DNA of 64,000 nucleotides, taken from positions 1 to 64,000 of the forward strand of contig JYJJ01000037.1 in assembly GCA_003263775.1 (NCBI GenBank). Reading direction: 5' to 3'. Shown piece by piece: positions 15,215 to 23,687 of this stretch (position 1 is its first letter; every line of letters starts with the position of its first letter). The position numbers were made by a program, and so were the translations under genes. Under the pieces are notes generated by a model. That model saw only the letters and a list, made by a program, of their open reading frames with translations. It did no database searches and was not told the origin of the DNA. The DNA is from Vibrio maritimus. Its GTDB lineage: Bacteria > Pseudomonadota > Gammaproteobacteria > Enterobacterales > Vibrionaceae.

Positions 15215-15626
15215 ATGAACATAGTTCAATGTGAGCCAGGCTCTAAATATTTCTTTGAAGTCGAAGGGCTATTTAAGGTGCAGTGGCCGGATTTTTCCTT
15301 CGATAACTACAGTGTTCAGTTACCAAAGCCGATAGCTGTCGTAATCGACAATAAGTCTGTCGCAGGCATTGCTTTTATGCATTATCCACACCCTTTGACT
15401 GGTAAGTCGGTGATATGGATAAATGCGCTTTATGTCTTACCCAAATTTCGTAAAAAAGGTCTCGCAAAACAACTAGTGGAGCTCGCTACCCAAAAAGCGA
15501 TGGCGTCGGGACAGTCTCAAACTTTGGCATACACAGATATTCCAGAGTTTTATCAAGCCATGGGTGGGTGAAATTGGCGCGAGTTCAGATTCAGTTCACA
15601 AAATAATGGCTTTCACAATGTCATAG
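15215..15626 (+). CDS. GNAT family N-acetyltransferase (frameshifted near the end)
   Basis: ATG 15215 has GAGGTGAGG upstream. The first 118 codons give a GNAT with the loop FRKKGLAKQLV, ending at TGA 15569 just after FYQAMGG. In the next frame the sequence EIGASSDSVHKIMAFTMS continues to TAG 15624, which is how this subgroup normally ends. A one-base error in the GGGTGGG run at 15562-15568 therefore explains the stop; the full protein would be about 136 residues. Confidence 0.78.
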
Positions 15627-15647
15627 AGATGAGGAGCATGCGGCGGT

Positions 15648-16094
15648 ATGGAAGTGCACATTGTTTCAAAAGGTGATTTAAATAGCATACATGCATTGGT
15701 CAAAGAGGTTGCGACCATTGATGTATTACCTCTCCTCAATACCCAAGGGCAGAACGAATTTCTAACACGAGTTTTGAGTGATATAGAGTCGACCTTTGAT
15801 ACATCTTCGTACTATAGCGTTAAAGCTTTGGTCGAAGGGGAGATAGTCGGATATGGTGCTATACGTGATGGCAATTATCTAACACATCTATTTGTCTCTA
15901 AGCAATCACAGGGAGCGGGGGTTGGACACTTTATTTTATCTCATTTGTTGAGCAGCACAGATGTGGCAGAAGTCAGTCTACGTTCTTCAGTCAACGCGAT
16001 GAGTTTCTATGCGAAACATGGCTTTGTTGCTACAGGACCTGAGTCAGAATTTAATGGGATCCGATTTGTGCCAATGACTTTGCGAGTAAGTTAA
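15648..16094 (+). CDS. GNAT family N-acetyltransferase
   Basis: 148 residues with the acetyl-CoA loop SQGAGVGHFILSHL near residue 91, then RSSVNAMSFYAKHGF. It resembles histone-acetyltransferase HPA2-like GNATs: an N-terminal helix IHALVKEVA, followed by a long acidic linker. ATG 15648 follows CGGCGG, a weak site. An alternative ATG at 15638 is out of frame. Confidence 0.87.
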   Translation: MEVHIVSKGDLNSIHALVKEVATIDVLPLLNTQGQNEFLTRVLSDIESTFDTSSYYSVKALVEGEIVGYGAIRDGNYLTHLFVSKQSQGAGVGHFILSHLLSSTDVAEVSLRSSVNAMSFYAKHGFVATGPESEFNGIRFVPMTLRVS

Positions 16095-16153
16095 TAGCAA
16101 AGTGGCATTCGACGATTGAGAAGCATTAGTAACAGCGACATAAGGAATAAGTC

Positions 16154-16801
16154 TTGTTCAAACTATATTACTATCCAAATAATGCGAGTTTAGCGCCCCA
16201 TTTTCTGCTGCATCACGTGAGAGCAGATTACGAGCTGCTTTTGGTAGATAAAGAATCGAACTCACAAAAATCGGCAGACTACCTGAAGCTCAACCCAGCG
16301 GGGAGGATACCGACACTTGTTGTCAATCAACAGCCTATTTTTGAAAGCCCGGCGATTTGCATTCACATCTGTGAAGTGCATCCGGACTCTGGCTTAATGC
16401 CAGTGATAGATAGCCCCAATCGACCATTGTTCTTTCAGTGGTTGGCATTTTTGAACAATACATTGCAGGCCGAGCTGATGGTTCGATATTACCCTCATCG
16501 GCATACAAATGACGAGAAGGCAATCCCTAACATTGTTGCTGCCCAGGATGAGAGAATAGCGGAAGCATTATCAATTATTAACGCGCAGCTGGAGCATAAT
16601 AAGTACCTGATTGGCGATGAGTTAACGGCATGTGACTACTTTCTTTTTATGTTGGCTGAATGGTCGTTACCTATTGAGAAATCTCCGCTTAGTTTTGAGT
16701 ATTTGGCTGCTTACTTGAAACGGTTGTGTACCAATCCAACGATAAAGGCGGTCTGTGAATTAGAAGGCATAGACTTAACGTCATTCGAAGGGAAGAAGTA
16801 G
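16154..16801 (+). CDS. Glutathione S-transferase family protein
   Basis: 215 residues. The N-terminal thioredoxin-like domain (about 1-80) begins KLYYYPNNASLAPHFLLHH, with the catalytic Ser in NASLAP and the conserved cis-Pro and ESPAIC (glutathione-binding Glu-Ser). A helical C-terminal domain follows, with ACDYFLFMLAEW. It belongs to the beta/theta-like bacterial GSTs that conjugate or reduce electrophiles. TTG 16154 has AAGGAA upstream. At this size it is unusual cargo for an integron cassette, though not unknown. Confidence 0.87.
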   Translation: MFKLYYYPNNASLAPHFLLHHVRADYELLLVDKESNSQKSADYLKLNPAGRIPTLVVNQQPIFESPAICIHICEVHPDSGLMPVIDSPNRPLFFQWLAFLNNTLQAELMVRYYPHRHTNDEKAIPNIVAAQDERIAEALSIINAQLEHNKYLIGDELTACDYFLFMLAEWSLPIEKSPLSFEYLAAYLKRLCTNPTIKAVCELEGIDLTSFEGKK

Positions 16802-16846
16802 CTACTTATACAGATTCTGTATCGCTGTAATAATGGAAATATACTC

Positions 16847-17335
16847 GTGGAAAACATAGCTCTTAAATTGGCGGCTATATCTGATGCAAAGAATCTCCAA
16901 CACTGCGCACTGGATGCTTTCGAAGAAGATACCCGCAAATACGGCTCTTACCCACCAAACATAGAATCTATTGAATGGATAGAATCTCAAATCAATGCTG
17001 GTAATTTCTTTCTCATCATATGGCAGGAGCAGTTAGTCGGTGGTTTGTGTGCTGAGCTTGATAGTGATGAGCTGGTGGAGGTTAAGTACGTGTTTGTGGC
17101 ATCTAGCTTCCAAGGCAAGCAATTCGGTTCATGGGTGATGTCAGAGTTGGAAAAGCACTATCTCAATGCCATTGGCTTCAAATTGCTGACACCTGCCAAG
17201 TCATACAGAAATCACCATTTCTATGAAAAACTCGGCTACGTGAAAATCGCTGAAAGTGCACCCATTCCAAATGACGAGTTTCGCGTCTTTGAGTATGTCA
17301 AAAAGCGAAATCCAATAAACCGACAACGGGGTTGA
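16847..17335 (+). CDS. GNAT family N-acetyltransferase
   Basis: 162 residues from GTG 16847. The CoA loop reads FQGKQFGSWVMSELE, with Gln-Phe in place of the usual glycine at its third position. The tail SYRNHHFYEKLGYVKIAE is standard. ATG of the GFA gene follows its stop after one base, so the two are co-transcribed and probably translationally coupled. Confidence 0.85.
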   Translation: MENIALKLAAISDAKNLQHCALDAFEEDTRKYGSYPPNIESIEWIESQINAGNFFLIIWQEQLVGGLCAELDSDELVEVKYVFVASSFQGKQFGSWVMSELEKHYLNAIGFKLLTPAKSYRNHHFYEKLGYVKIAESAPIPNDEFRVFEYVKKRNPINRQRG

Positions 17336-17336
17336 T

Positions 17337-17753
17337 ATGAACCAATCAGCAACATGCCTTTGTGGCAAAGTAACCATTACGCCAAAGAACATTAACCCCG
17401 AGTTTACGGTCTGTCATTGCAGCATGTGTCGTAAGTGGGGAGGCGGGCCACTATTTATGATGCAATGTGGCACTGATGTAACGGTCGAAGGGCAAGAGTT
17501 CGTTACCGAGTTTGATTCTTCTCCGTGGGCGAAGCGCGCATTTTGTAGTAGCTGTGGAACACATCTATATGCCAGGTTTAAGCAAACGAACAGTATTAAT
17601 GTGCCAGTAGGGCTATTTCCAGAGGTTCCCGAGCTGACAATGAGTATGCAGTATTTCAGCGACTTAAAGCCTAAATACTACTGTTTTTCGAACAATACGG
17701 AAGAAATGACAGAAGCTGAAATCATGGCGCACTTTGGAAGCGGTGACTCCTAG
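17337..17753 (+). CDS. GFA family protein
   Basis: 138 residues with zinc ligands in CLCGKV, CHCSMCRKWGGG and FCSSCGTHLY, in the same order as the GFA at 8253. The WGGGP variant after the second cluster marks the subgroup often seen next to GNAT or glyoxalase genes. Starts one base after the upstream GNAT stop, so one transcript carries both. Confidence 0.88.
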   Translation: MNQSATCLCGKVTITPKNINPEFTVCHCSMCRKWGGGPLFMMQCGTDVTVEGQEFVTEFDSSPWAKRAFCSSCGTHLYARFKQTNSINVPVGLFPEVPELTMSMQYFSDLKPKYYCFSNNTEEMTEAEIMAHFGSGDS

Positions 17754-17820
17754 GTGATAAGGAAAGTCGCTTAAGGAACTTCAGCGCATAACTCTAATAG
17801 CCACTATAAGGAAATAGACA

Positions 17821-18048
17821 TTGGCTAAGTATCTAGAAACGACGAAACGGCTCACAATCGAGTTTTTTCGATATTTCGCGGCATCAGTATTGGTGCTTGG
17901 TATTAATGGCGAGTTGTTTAACATTGGTCTCAGGGTATGGTCCGGAGGCGAGATGTCATTTTATAGCGATGGTCTTTGGGGCGTGAGTTTATTTTTAGCC
18001 TTTGTCCTAACCTGCTGCGTGATGTTTAACAAGTACTGTCCGAAGTAG
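17821..18048 (+). CDS. Small membrane protein, unknown function
   Basis: 75 residues with two hydrophobic stretches (about 18-33 and 52-69) and an amphipathic N-terminus. TTG 17821 has AAGGAAATAG about 7 nt upstream. No family recognised. Confidence 0.55.
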   Translation: MAKYLETTKRLTIEFFRYFAASVLVLGINGELFNIGLRVWSGGEMSFYSDGLWGVSLFLAFVLTCCVMFNKYCPK

Positions 18049-18092
18049 TAGCAGTTGATGTTTAGTTAACCATTAGGTTTATAAAGGGAGAG

Positions 18093-18884
18093 TTGAACTT
18101 GATAGAGGAATTATCCGGTGGCAGAGGTGCTGCTATCTATCGAAAGGAAGATAAGGTCCTGAGGCCGGCAGGCCCTTGGTCGCCAGCGGTTCATACATTA
18201 CTGAATCATCTAGAACGCGTCGGGTTTTCGGCCGCACCCAAGTCTTTTGGTTTTGACGAAAACGGTAATGAAATTTTGTCGTTTGTGCCAGGTGAAGCGA
18301 CGAACTTCCCTCTTGAGGGTGATATTGCCTCATCTGATGCACTCGCTTCTGCGGCCAAACTGTTACGAGCGTATCATGATGCATCAAGCAGTTTAGTTGA
18401 GGCCGAAGACGTGAGTACTATGCGTTGGATGCTACCTACGATAGAACCGATAGAGGTTATTTGTCATGGAGACTTTGCACCATACAACGTAGCCTCGAGT
18501 GGGGCTTCGGTCGTCGGGGTATTTGATTTTGATACTGCACATCCTGGCCCTAGGGTTTGGGACATCGCTTACGCCGTTTATACTTGGGCACCGTTTAAAA
18601 CTCACAGCGATGATGCACTCGGTGATCTACAAACTCAGATGCAAAGAGCAAAGTTGTTTTGTGATGCTTACGACTTAAATGTTGAATTGAGACTAAGTTT
18701 GGTTGACGTGATGGTGAACCGAATTCAGGCGCTCGTTGACTTCATGCATATAGAAGCAGATCAAGGTAATCAGGCTTTTCTTGAGAATATCAACGACGGT
18801 CATCATCTTGCCTACCTATCAGATATTGCCTATCTGAAAGAGAATGAAACTGTTATTGCAAAGACTTTAGTCGCGGATGTGTGA
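18093..18884 (+). CDS. Aminoglycoside phosphotransferase (APH) family kinase
   Basis: 263 residues, the full APH/choline-kinase-like fold. The catalytic loop is HGDFAPYN (near residue 127) and the metal site is FDFDTAHPG (near 148, in place of the usual D-x-D/E-x). The N-lobe has a short glycine-rich start (ELSGGRGAAIYRKEDKVLRPAG) and the Trp-rich C-lobe helix WDIAYAVYTW. Most such chromosomal kinases phosphorylate unknown small molecules; resistance is not implied. TTG 18093 has GGGAG upstream. Confidence 0.85.
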   Translation: MNLIEELSGGRGAAIYRKEDKVLRPAGPWSPAVHTLLNHLERVGFSAAPKSFGFDENGNEILSFVPGEATNFPLEGDIASSDALASAAKLLRAYHDASSSLVEAEDVSTMRWMLPTIEPIEVICHGDFAPYNVASSGASVVGVFDFDTAHPGPRVWDIAYAVYTWAPFKTHSDDALGDLQTQMQRAKLFCDAYDLNVELRLSLVDVMVNRIQALVDFMHIEADQGNQAFLENINDGHHLAYLSDIAYLKENETVIAKTLVADV

Positions 18885-18970
18885 TGACTCGCATCGTGAG
18901 GAAACTCATATTCTACCTTTGAATCGATCTGTTAGCGTCGGTAGTGAATTGACACTATTTGGGGGGATTC

Positions 18971-19213
18971 ATGGAGTTTAAGTTCTTTACGAAAGATGGC
19001 GGTTATACCTACTTAGAGACAAGTTCTGAGACCTACAAACAAGAGGCAAGTCAGTTGATTGAACAGGGGTTTATTGACCAGTCTTTGATCATTAGTGCAG
19101 ATAGCGCTCAAGAAGCAGAAGCGATTTTTAAAGATGAGCATCAAGGATTTTTCAAAAAGCTCAACATGTTGTTGGGGCCTTTTATTACTCCGGGATATCA
19201 CCGAAGCAAATAG
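18971..19213 (+). CDS. Small soluble protein, unknown function
   Basis: 80 residues from ATG 18971, with a G6 run as ribosome binding site 4 nt upstream; an in-frame TTG at 18959 is less likely. It opens MEFKFFTKDGGYTYLETSSE with a beta-hairpin-like pattern, then a helix ending in AEAIFKDEHQGFFKKLN. No known family. The length and start fit a cassette gene. Confidence 0.6.
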   Translation: MEFKFFTKDGGYTYLETSSETYKQEASQLIEQGFIDQSLIISADSAQEAEAIFKDEHQGFFKKLNMLLGPFITPGYHRSK

Positions 19214-19380
19214 CAGTCAATATTCCGGTCATATACAAATATCAAATTTGTTAATAGCCGGAGTGTTGACTACTTACTTCACATTATGAGTACTTGTTTG
19301 CACAAAGTTAATTATTGAGTATTTTCACAACTTTTGTGCTTGGTTAGCCTTGGCGAGACAATTAACTAAAGGCGGACTAT

Positions 19381-19644
19381 ATGGAAAGCTATTGTAAAAA
19401 TTGCAGTCAAGTTACGCAGCATAAACAGCACCTTCAAGAGGCAAAGGATAACTATCCCAATACATTTTGGGGCGGGGTAAAAAAGTACGTCGTTGAGACT
19501 TTGCTAATAGGCGAAAATACAGATATGGCACTTAAAAAACTCGATGAGCAAGAGTTGGTGCTCACTTGTACCTCGTGCGGAAACAAAAAAAGTAGAAAAT
19601 CAGGCGACACAACTTCAATAGTTGTCATAAAAATAACGACATAG
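19381..19644 (+). CDS. Small zinc-ribbon protein
   Basis: 87 residues. One zinc ribbon is formed by CKNC at residues 4-7 and CTSC near residues 59-62. Between them lies a helical insert (WGGVKKYVVETLLIGENTD). ATG 19381 has AAAGGCGG upstream. A hairpin terminator follows at 19653. No function known. Confidence 0.65.
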   Translation: MESYCKNCSQVTQHKQHLQEAKDNYPNTFWGGVKKYVVETLLIGENTDMALKKLDEQELVLTCTSCGNKKSRKSGDTTSIVVIKITT

Positions 19645-19652
19645 GCCCTTTT

Positions 19653-19681
19653 GAGGTGGCTAGATGACTTGCCGCCTCTTT
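19653..19681 (+). terminator. Rho-independent terminator
   Basis: GAGGTGGC (19653-19660) and GCCGCCTC (19671-19678) pair over 8 bp with one G-U type position, then TTTC. It follows the zinc-ribbon gene by 9 nt. Confidence 0.55.
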
Positions 19682-19828
19682 CATAACAAGATTCGTATAA
19701 TCCTCGAAGTTTTAATCCTTCCAACTAAAGTCTGTATTGTCCAAGTTCTGATAGCGAGTACGACTTATCTTTGTTCTATTCTAGAGTCACTTCAAAAATC
19801 CTCACTTAGTGTAGTTACATTTTGCTTA

Positions 19829-19845
19829 TCAACTGGTTGAATATC
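19829..19845 (+). promoter_or_regulatory. Shared near-palindromic motif upstream of a membrane-protein gene
   Basis: TCAACTGGTTGAATATC, preceded by GTTACAT about 14 bp upstream. The same word with the same flanking GTTACA occurs at 3444 and 21376. TCAAC and GTTGA form the dyad around TG. Could be an operator or part of a shared promoter carried by cassettes. Confidence 0.4.
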
Positions 19846-19903
19846 CGCATCGCATGAGATGTCTCAAATTGAGGTCAAGATATACGGTGAACAAGGAAGA
19901 ACC

Positions 19904-20509
19904 ATGATACGTTATTTACCAAAACTGCCATCAGGAAGGCAGATAATCGCGCTATTAGTCGTGACGAATTTGATCTATGCATTAATGCTGGGTTATACCA
20001 TACCCACACTAATGGAGTACTCCTCTGGACTGCCAATATTTGATATGTCACCGATGGGGTACAGTTACGATCAAGCAATGACCTTGTTGACCGCTCTAGG
20101 TGGTGAAGGGCGTGCATTCTATTTAACTCAGCTAGCATTGGATATGATCTATCCGGCAATGTTTGCGATGACTTATTACCTTTTGTTTGTCTGGCTTCTA
20201 ACGAAATGCGGAATTACCAACGGCGTATGGCAATGGTTGGCAATGTTACCTGTACTCTCTGCAATTGCGGATTATCTAGAAAACATCAGTATTTGGTTGA
20301 TGCTATCGAGCTATGAGGATGTGACTCCGCTCATGGCCGAAACCGCATCAATGTTTACTGTGACCAAGAGTATGCTTGGGATGTTGTATTGGATCTTTTT
20401 ACTTGCGTTTGTGGTTGTTGCGATAGTGCGCTGGGTAAGGCGTAGCAAGATAGGAGTTAAAAACGCCGAAGTGGTTTCTGGAGTGGCGAATGAAACAAAG
20501 TCAAAGTGA
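19904..20509 (+). CDS. Four-helix integral membrane protein, unknown function
   Basis: 201 residues from ATG 19904, which has AAGGAAG 5 nt upstream; the frame is open back to ATG 19859. Four hydrophobic segments at about 13-34, 72-96, 106-124 and 155-177, and a basic cytoplasmic tail (VRRSKIG). The intermembrane loop DYLENISIWLMLSSY is a pattern I have seen in uncharacterised bacterial membrane proteins. The 3' end overlaps the methyltransferase gene by 20 nt, so the two are translated together. Confidence 0.7.
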   Translation: MIRYLPKLPSGRQIIALLVVTNLIYALMLGYTIPTLMEYSSGLPIFDMSPMGYSYDQAMTLLTALGGEGRAFYLTQLALDMIYPAMFAMTYYLLFVWLLTKCGITNGVWQWLAMLPVLSAIADYLENISIWLMLSSYEDVTPLMAETASMFTVTKSMLGMLYWIFLLAFVVVAIVRWVRRSKIGVKNAEVVSGVANETKSK

Positions 20510-21239
20510 GTTCTGGTCTGGCGCTGAGTATGATGACCAATATGGTGAATTGTACGATGAAGAGCTGGCATTTTTGAAGTCGTTAATAGAGCGATTTAAC
20601 TTTAAAACATCTCTAGATGTTTGCTGTGGGACAGGACTTTTGACGATAGAGATGTCCAATTGGGTTGATTGTGTGGTGGGTATAGATATCTCCGAACCTA
20701 TGCTGGATCACGCTAGGCTGAAGTCGGCTCACTCGAATATTAAATTTATACAAGCTGATGCAACTGATTTTGCTTTGGACGTCGACTTTGATTTAGTAGT
20801 TATGACAGGAAATGCCTTTCAGGCGTTTCTCACTGACGACAACTGTGTTGCGATGCTGCAAAGTATTCGTTGCCATATGAAAGCAGAGAGTTTATTTGTG
20901 TTTGATACGCGCCTTCGTGGGCTAAGTCGAGTCGATTCTTCTACCTATAGCGACAGCTATTTAACGTCCGGGGGTGAACAGGTTCAGGTTAGGGGCGTTC
21001 GAAGAGCACATGAAAGTATTAAGAATACCGTTATTTATGATATTCAACGCGATTATGAGCATAGTGATACTCGCAGGACCACCATCGAGTTAAGATATCG
21101 CTCTATTGAAGAAATTCGTAATTGTTTGACTATGGCAGGTCTTGAATTAGTAGAGGTCTATTCAGATTGGAGTAAATTAGAATTCTTTAACGATACTCGC
21201 ACTGTAGTTTGTGTAGCGAAGAAAAAGGGTTGTCCATGA
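20490..21239 (+). CDS. Class I SAM-dependent methyltransferase
   Basis: 249 residues. Motif I is LDVCCGTGLLTIEM (about residues 40-53), motif II GIDISEPML, motif III/post-I FIQADATDF and motif IV FDLVVMTGNAFQ. It belongs to the small-molecule methyltransferase type (UbiE/Methyltransf_25-like). The acceptor is unknown. It starts inside the upstream membrane-protein gene, and its stop overlaps the start of a GNAT remnant. Confidence 0.87.
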   Translation: MKQSQSEFWSGAEYDDQYGELYDEELAFLKSLIERFNFKTSLDVCCGTGLLTIEMSNWVDCVVGIDISEPMLDHARLKSAHSNIKFIQADATDFALDVDFDLVVMTGNAFQAFLTDDNCVAMLQSIRCHMKAESLFVFDTRLRGLSRVDSSTYSDSYLTSGGEQVQVRGVRRAHESIKNTVIYDIQRDYEHSDTRRTTIELRYRSIEEIRNCLTMAGLELVEVYSDWSKLEFFNDTRTVVCVAKKKGCP

Positions 21240-21292
21240 AGCTAATTTCTCCAAGCGAAGAGTATCGCCCCCCGTTTTATCTCGACGTGTAA
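21236..21292 (+). pseudogene. N-terminal remnant of a GNAT-like gene
   Basis: ATG 21236 overlaps the methyltransferase stop (ATGA) and gives MKLISPSEEYRPPFYLDV before TAA. Several GNAT proteins begin this way (M-E-L-x-x-P-S-x-x-Y). Nothing downstream continues the protein in any frame, so I read it as a truncated gene. Confidence 0.4.
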
Positions 21293-21375
21293 TGTCTTCG
21301 ATTACATGTTGAATCTACTGTTAACTTCCCGAGGCAGTTCAAAATTTAGTCTTATTAAAGGTTACATTTATTGAT

Positions 21376-21390
21376 TCAACTGGTTGAATA
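21376..21390 (+). promoter_or_regulatory. Shared near-palindromic motif
   Basis: TCAACTGGTTGAATA, preceded by GGTTACATTTATTGAT. Third copy of the word seen at 3444 and 19829, here about 95 nt before the start of a flavin-binding protein gene. Confidence 0.4.
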
Positions 21391-21483
21391 CTTGGATAGA
21401 GAAACTCAAGCCAATCTCGATGATAGTGACATTAGTTTGGTTGGGAAAAACAATAATCCGTTTAGCACAGGGAATTAAGAGCT

Positions 21484-22046
21484 ATGGGAAAGAAATTTGG
21501 TGAGCTAACACAAAAGCACGTTGAGTTTATTGAGTCGCAGAAAATCTATTTTGTGGCAACGGCGGCTGAGAGTGGCACAGTAAACTTGTCGCCAAAGGGA
21601 GGTGACTCACTACGAGTTATTAATAACAAACAGATCGCTTGGCTGAATTTAACCGGAAGTGGCAATGAATCCGCTGCTCATGTTCTTATTAATAGCCGCA
21701 TGACGCTGATGTTTTGTGCATTCGAAGGTGCCCCCTGATTTTGAGAACTTACGGGCAAGCAGAAGCGCTTCACATTAATGATGAGCGTTGGAACGATTAC
21801 GCGCCTCTATTTCCTCATAGTCATTCCAATAGGCAAATCTTCATTCTTGATATAGAGCTTGTGCAGGCATCGTGTGGTATGTCAGTCCCGTACTATCACT
21901 ATGAGGGTGATCGAGATGACTTGGATAAGTGGGCGGATAGACTCGGTTCTGAGGGTATCGAGAATTATTGGCGAAAGAAAAACCAGCAAAGTATTGATGG
22001 TTTCGAGTCCGAGATTGTAGAACGAGCTGGATTAAAACAAGAGTAG
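21484..22046 (+). CDS. Pyridoxamine 5'-phosphate oxidase-like FMN protein (frameshifted)
   Basis: ATG 21484 opens a split-barrel flavin-binding protein: FIESQKIYFVATAAESGTVNLSPKG and DSLRVINNKQIAWLNLTGSGNE are the FMN-binding segments. The frame stops at TGA 21736 after EGAP. Reading the C5 run at 21731-21735 as C6 continues as PLILRTYGQAEAL and yields a normal 187-residue protein ending at 22046. These PNPOx-like proteins reduce or bind flavins and cofactor F420-like ligands; the true substrate is unknown. Confidence 0.82.
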
Positions 22047-22069
22047 CTTGCGCATTAAAAGGAAAATTT

Positions 22070-22552
22070 ATGTCTATTGAAAGTAGAATGGCTGAACTCG
22101 AACTCGTTCTCCCTACAGCGAGTGATCCTCAGGGAAGTTATTGTAACTGTGTCCGTACCGGAAATCTTTTGTATGTGTCTGGAAAAGGCCCAGTAGCGGG
22201 TCTAAATTATGTCCCTAAAGGCAAGCTGGGTCGAGAATATACGACTGAGCAAGGATATGAGTTTGCAAAGGTGACTGGGCTAGACATATTGGCAGCGGTG
22301 AAACTCGAACTAGGTAGTCTTGATAGAGTTGCCAGAGTAGTCAAGCTTCAAGGCTTTGTTAATGCGACAGAGACGTTTGAACAACACCCTAAAGTCTTAG
22401 ATGGCTGTTCGGACTTGATGGCACAAGTATTTGGAGATAAAGGGGTTCATGCTCGTTCGGTTTTTGGCGCTCAGTCTTTGAGAGGCAATTTACCGATCAT
22501 TATTGATTCCATTTTCGAGGTTTACCCTGAGAGTGCTGTTATCATTGATTGA
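22070..22552 (+). CDS. RidA family protein
   Basis: 160 residues, longer than canonical RidA (about 130) through an N-terminal MAELELVLPTASDPQGSY extension. It belongs to the YjgF-like group with LLYVSGKGPVAG and a C-terminal GVHARSVFGAQSLRGNLPIIIDSIFEV, where Arg and Glu line the enamine pocket. Second RidA-family gene of the window (see 8775). ATG 22070 has AAAGGAAAA upstream. Confidence 0.86.
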   Translation: MSIESRMAELELVLPTASDPQGSYCNCVRTGNLLYVSGKGPVAGLNYVPKGKLGREYTTEQGYEFAKVTGLDILAAVKLELGSLDRVARVVKLQGFVNATETFEQHPKVLDGCSDLMAQVFGDKGVHARSVFGAQSLRGNLPIIIDSIFEVYPESAVIID

Positions 22553-22643
22553 GTCTGCACGGGCATGAAAAACAGAAATTAACATCGCCCCGATAAAATG
22601 AAATCTTCTCAGCTTGGCTCAAGCACTAAATATTGGAACATCT

Positions 22644-23057
22644 ATGAACTTTGAAATCGATCTCGACCCTACTAATGCCGACATTAATGAGATACGGCAA
22701 GGTTTAGTTGAGCACAACCGACCTTTTTTGGGTGCAGTACGCCATGACAAGGTCGCGTTTTATGTCACTGAACAGGGGAAGAAGAAGGCCGGAATTACCG
22801 CAGAAATCATTGGAGATTGGTTGTCTATTCAATACCTTTGGGTTGATTCTTCGATTCGCGGTACCGGCATTGGTAGCGAGTTGTTATCGCGTGTCGAATC
22901 TCATGCTAAAGAGGTGGGGTGTCACTCGGTGCTTCTTGATACCTTTAGTTTTCAAGCAAAAGCGTTCTATGAAAAGCATGGATACCAGTGTCATATGACG
23001 TTAGAAAACTACCCATCGAATCACAGTAAGCATTACTTTACTAAACGATTGGTGTGA
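22644..23057 (+). CDS. GNAT family N-acetyltransferase
   Basis: 137 residues from ATG 22644, with TGGA 6 nt upstream; a farther in-frame TTG at 22614 adds ten residues of no family value. CoA loop IRGTGIGSELLSRVE near residue 75, then SFQAKAFYEKHGYQCHM. Resembles the GNATs that open with NAD(I/V)xEIRQGL and modify small polyamine-like substrates. Its stop is 3 nt before the HAD gene. Confidence 0.88.
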   Translation: MNFEIDLDPTNADINEIRQGLVEHNRPFLGAVRHDKVAFYVTEQGKKKAGITAEIIGDWLSIQYLWVDSSIRGTGIGSELLSRVESHAKEVGCHSVLLDTFSFQAKAFYEKHGYQCHMTLENYPSNHSKHYFTKRLV

Positions 23058-23060
23058 GCC

Positions 23061-23663
23061 GTGGCGAATCTAGCACTATTTGACTTTGACGGTACCATTA
23101 CCACTGAGGATACGTTTACTGCTTTTTTATTTTACGCATCTTCCAAGCCACGAATTGTCATTGGGCTTAGTATATTGTGGCCAGTGATCGCTCTTTACAA
23201 AATAGGCTGGTTGCCCGCGAGCAAAACACGACCCATTTTGTCGAAAGTTGCCTATTGGCACCGAAAAGAAAGCGATGTGATTGCCTGTGCTCGTCACTTT
23301 AATCATGAGTACTTAAACAAGGTCGTAAGACTTGAAATGGTCGAGAAAATCCGCTGGCATCAGCGGCAAGGTGATGAGGTTATTGTCGTCTCTGCGTCGC
23401 TAGACCCTTATCTTTGGATTTGGTGTGAACAACAGGGAGTTAAACTCATCTGTAGTCAACTAGAGGTGAAAGGCGCTCGCTATACCGGGCGTTATGTTCA
23501 AGGGGATTGCAGCGAAGAGCGTAAGGTGGCGTTTCTAAAATCGTCACTCGATATTACTCAGTTTGGCAAAATTTACGCCTATGGCGATACTCCAGAGGAT
23601 TTGCCGATGCTGAAACTTGCAGATGTAAAGTACTACCAGGGGCAAGAGATTACCCAACAGTGA
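23061..23663 (+). CDS. HAD-superfamily IB phosphatase (SerB-like)
   Basis: 200 residues. Motif I FDFDGTIT at residues 6-13 holds the nucleophile Asp and its acid/base partner. Motif II is VIVVSASLD (Ser), and motif IV is YGDTPEDLPML. HAD-IB members remove phosphate from phosphoserine or phosphorylated lipids and sugars; the membrane-like stretch IVIGLSILWPVIALYKIG suggests a cap domain or membrane association. GTG 23061 directly follows the GNAT gene, implying co-transcription. Confidence 0.88.
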   Translation: MANLALFDFDGTITTEDTFTAFLFYASSKPRIVIGLSILWPVIALYKIGWLPASKTRPILSKVAYWHRKESDVIACARHFNHEYLNKVVRLEMVEKIRWHQRQGDEVIVVSASLDPYLWIWCEQQGVKLICSQLEVKGARYTGRYVQGDCSEERKVAFLKSSLDITQFGKIYAYGDTPEDLPMLKLADVKYYQGQEITQQ

Positions 23664-23687
23664 ATTATGTAAGAGCAAGGAGGCTCT

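Noticed and set aside
18093-18884. Aminoglycoside resistance gene
   Set aside because: Only the kinase fold is visible; chromosomal APH-family proteins mostly act on other substrates, and the closest resistance enzymes look different.
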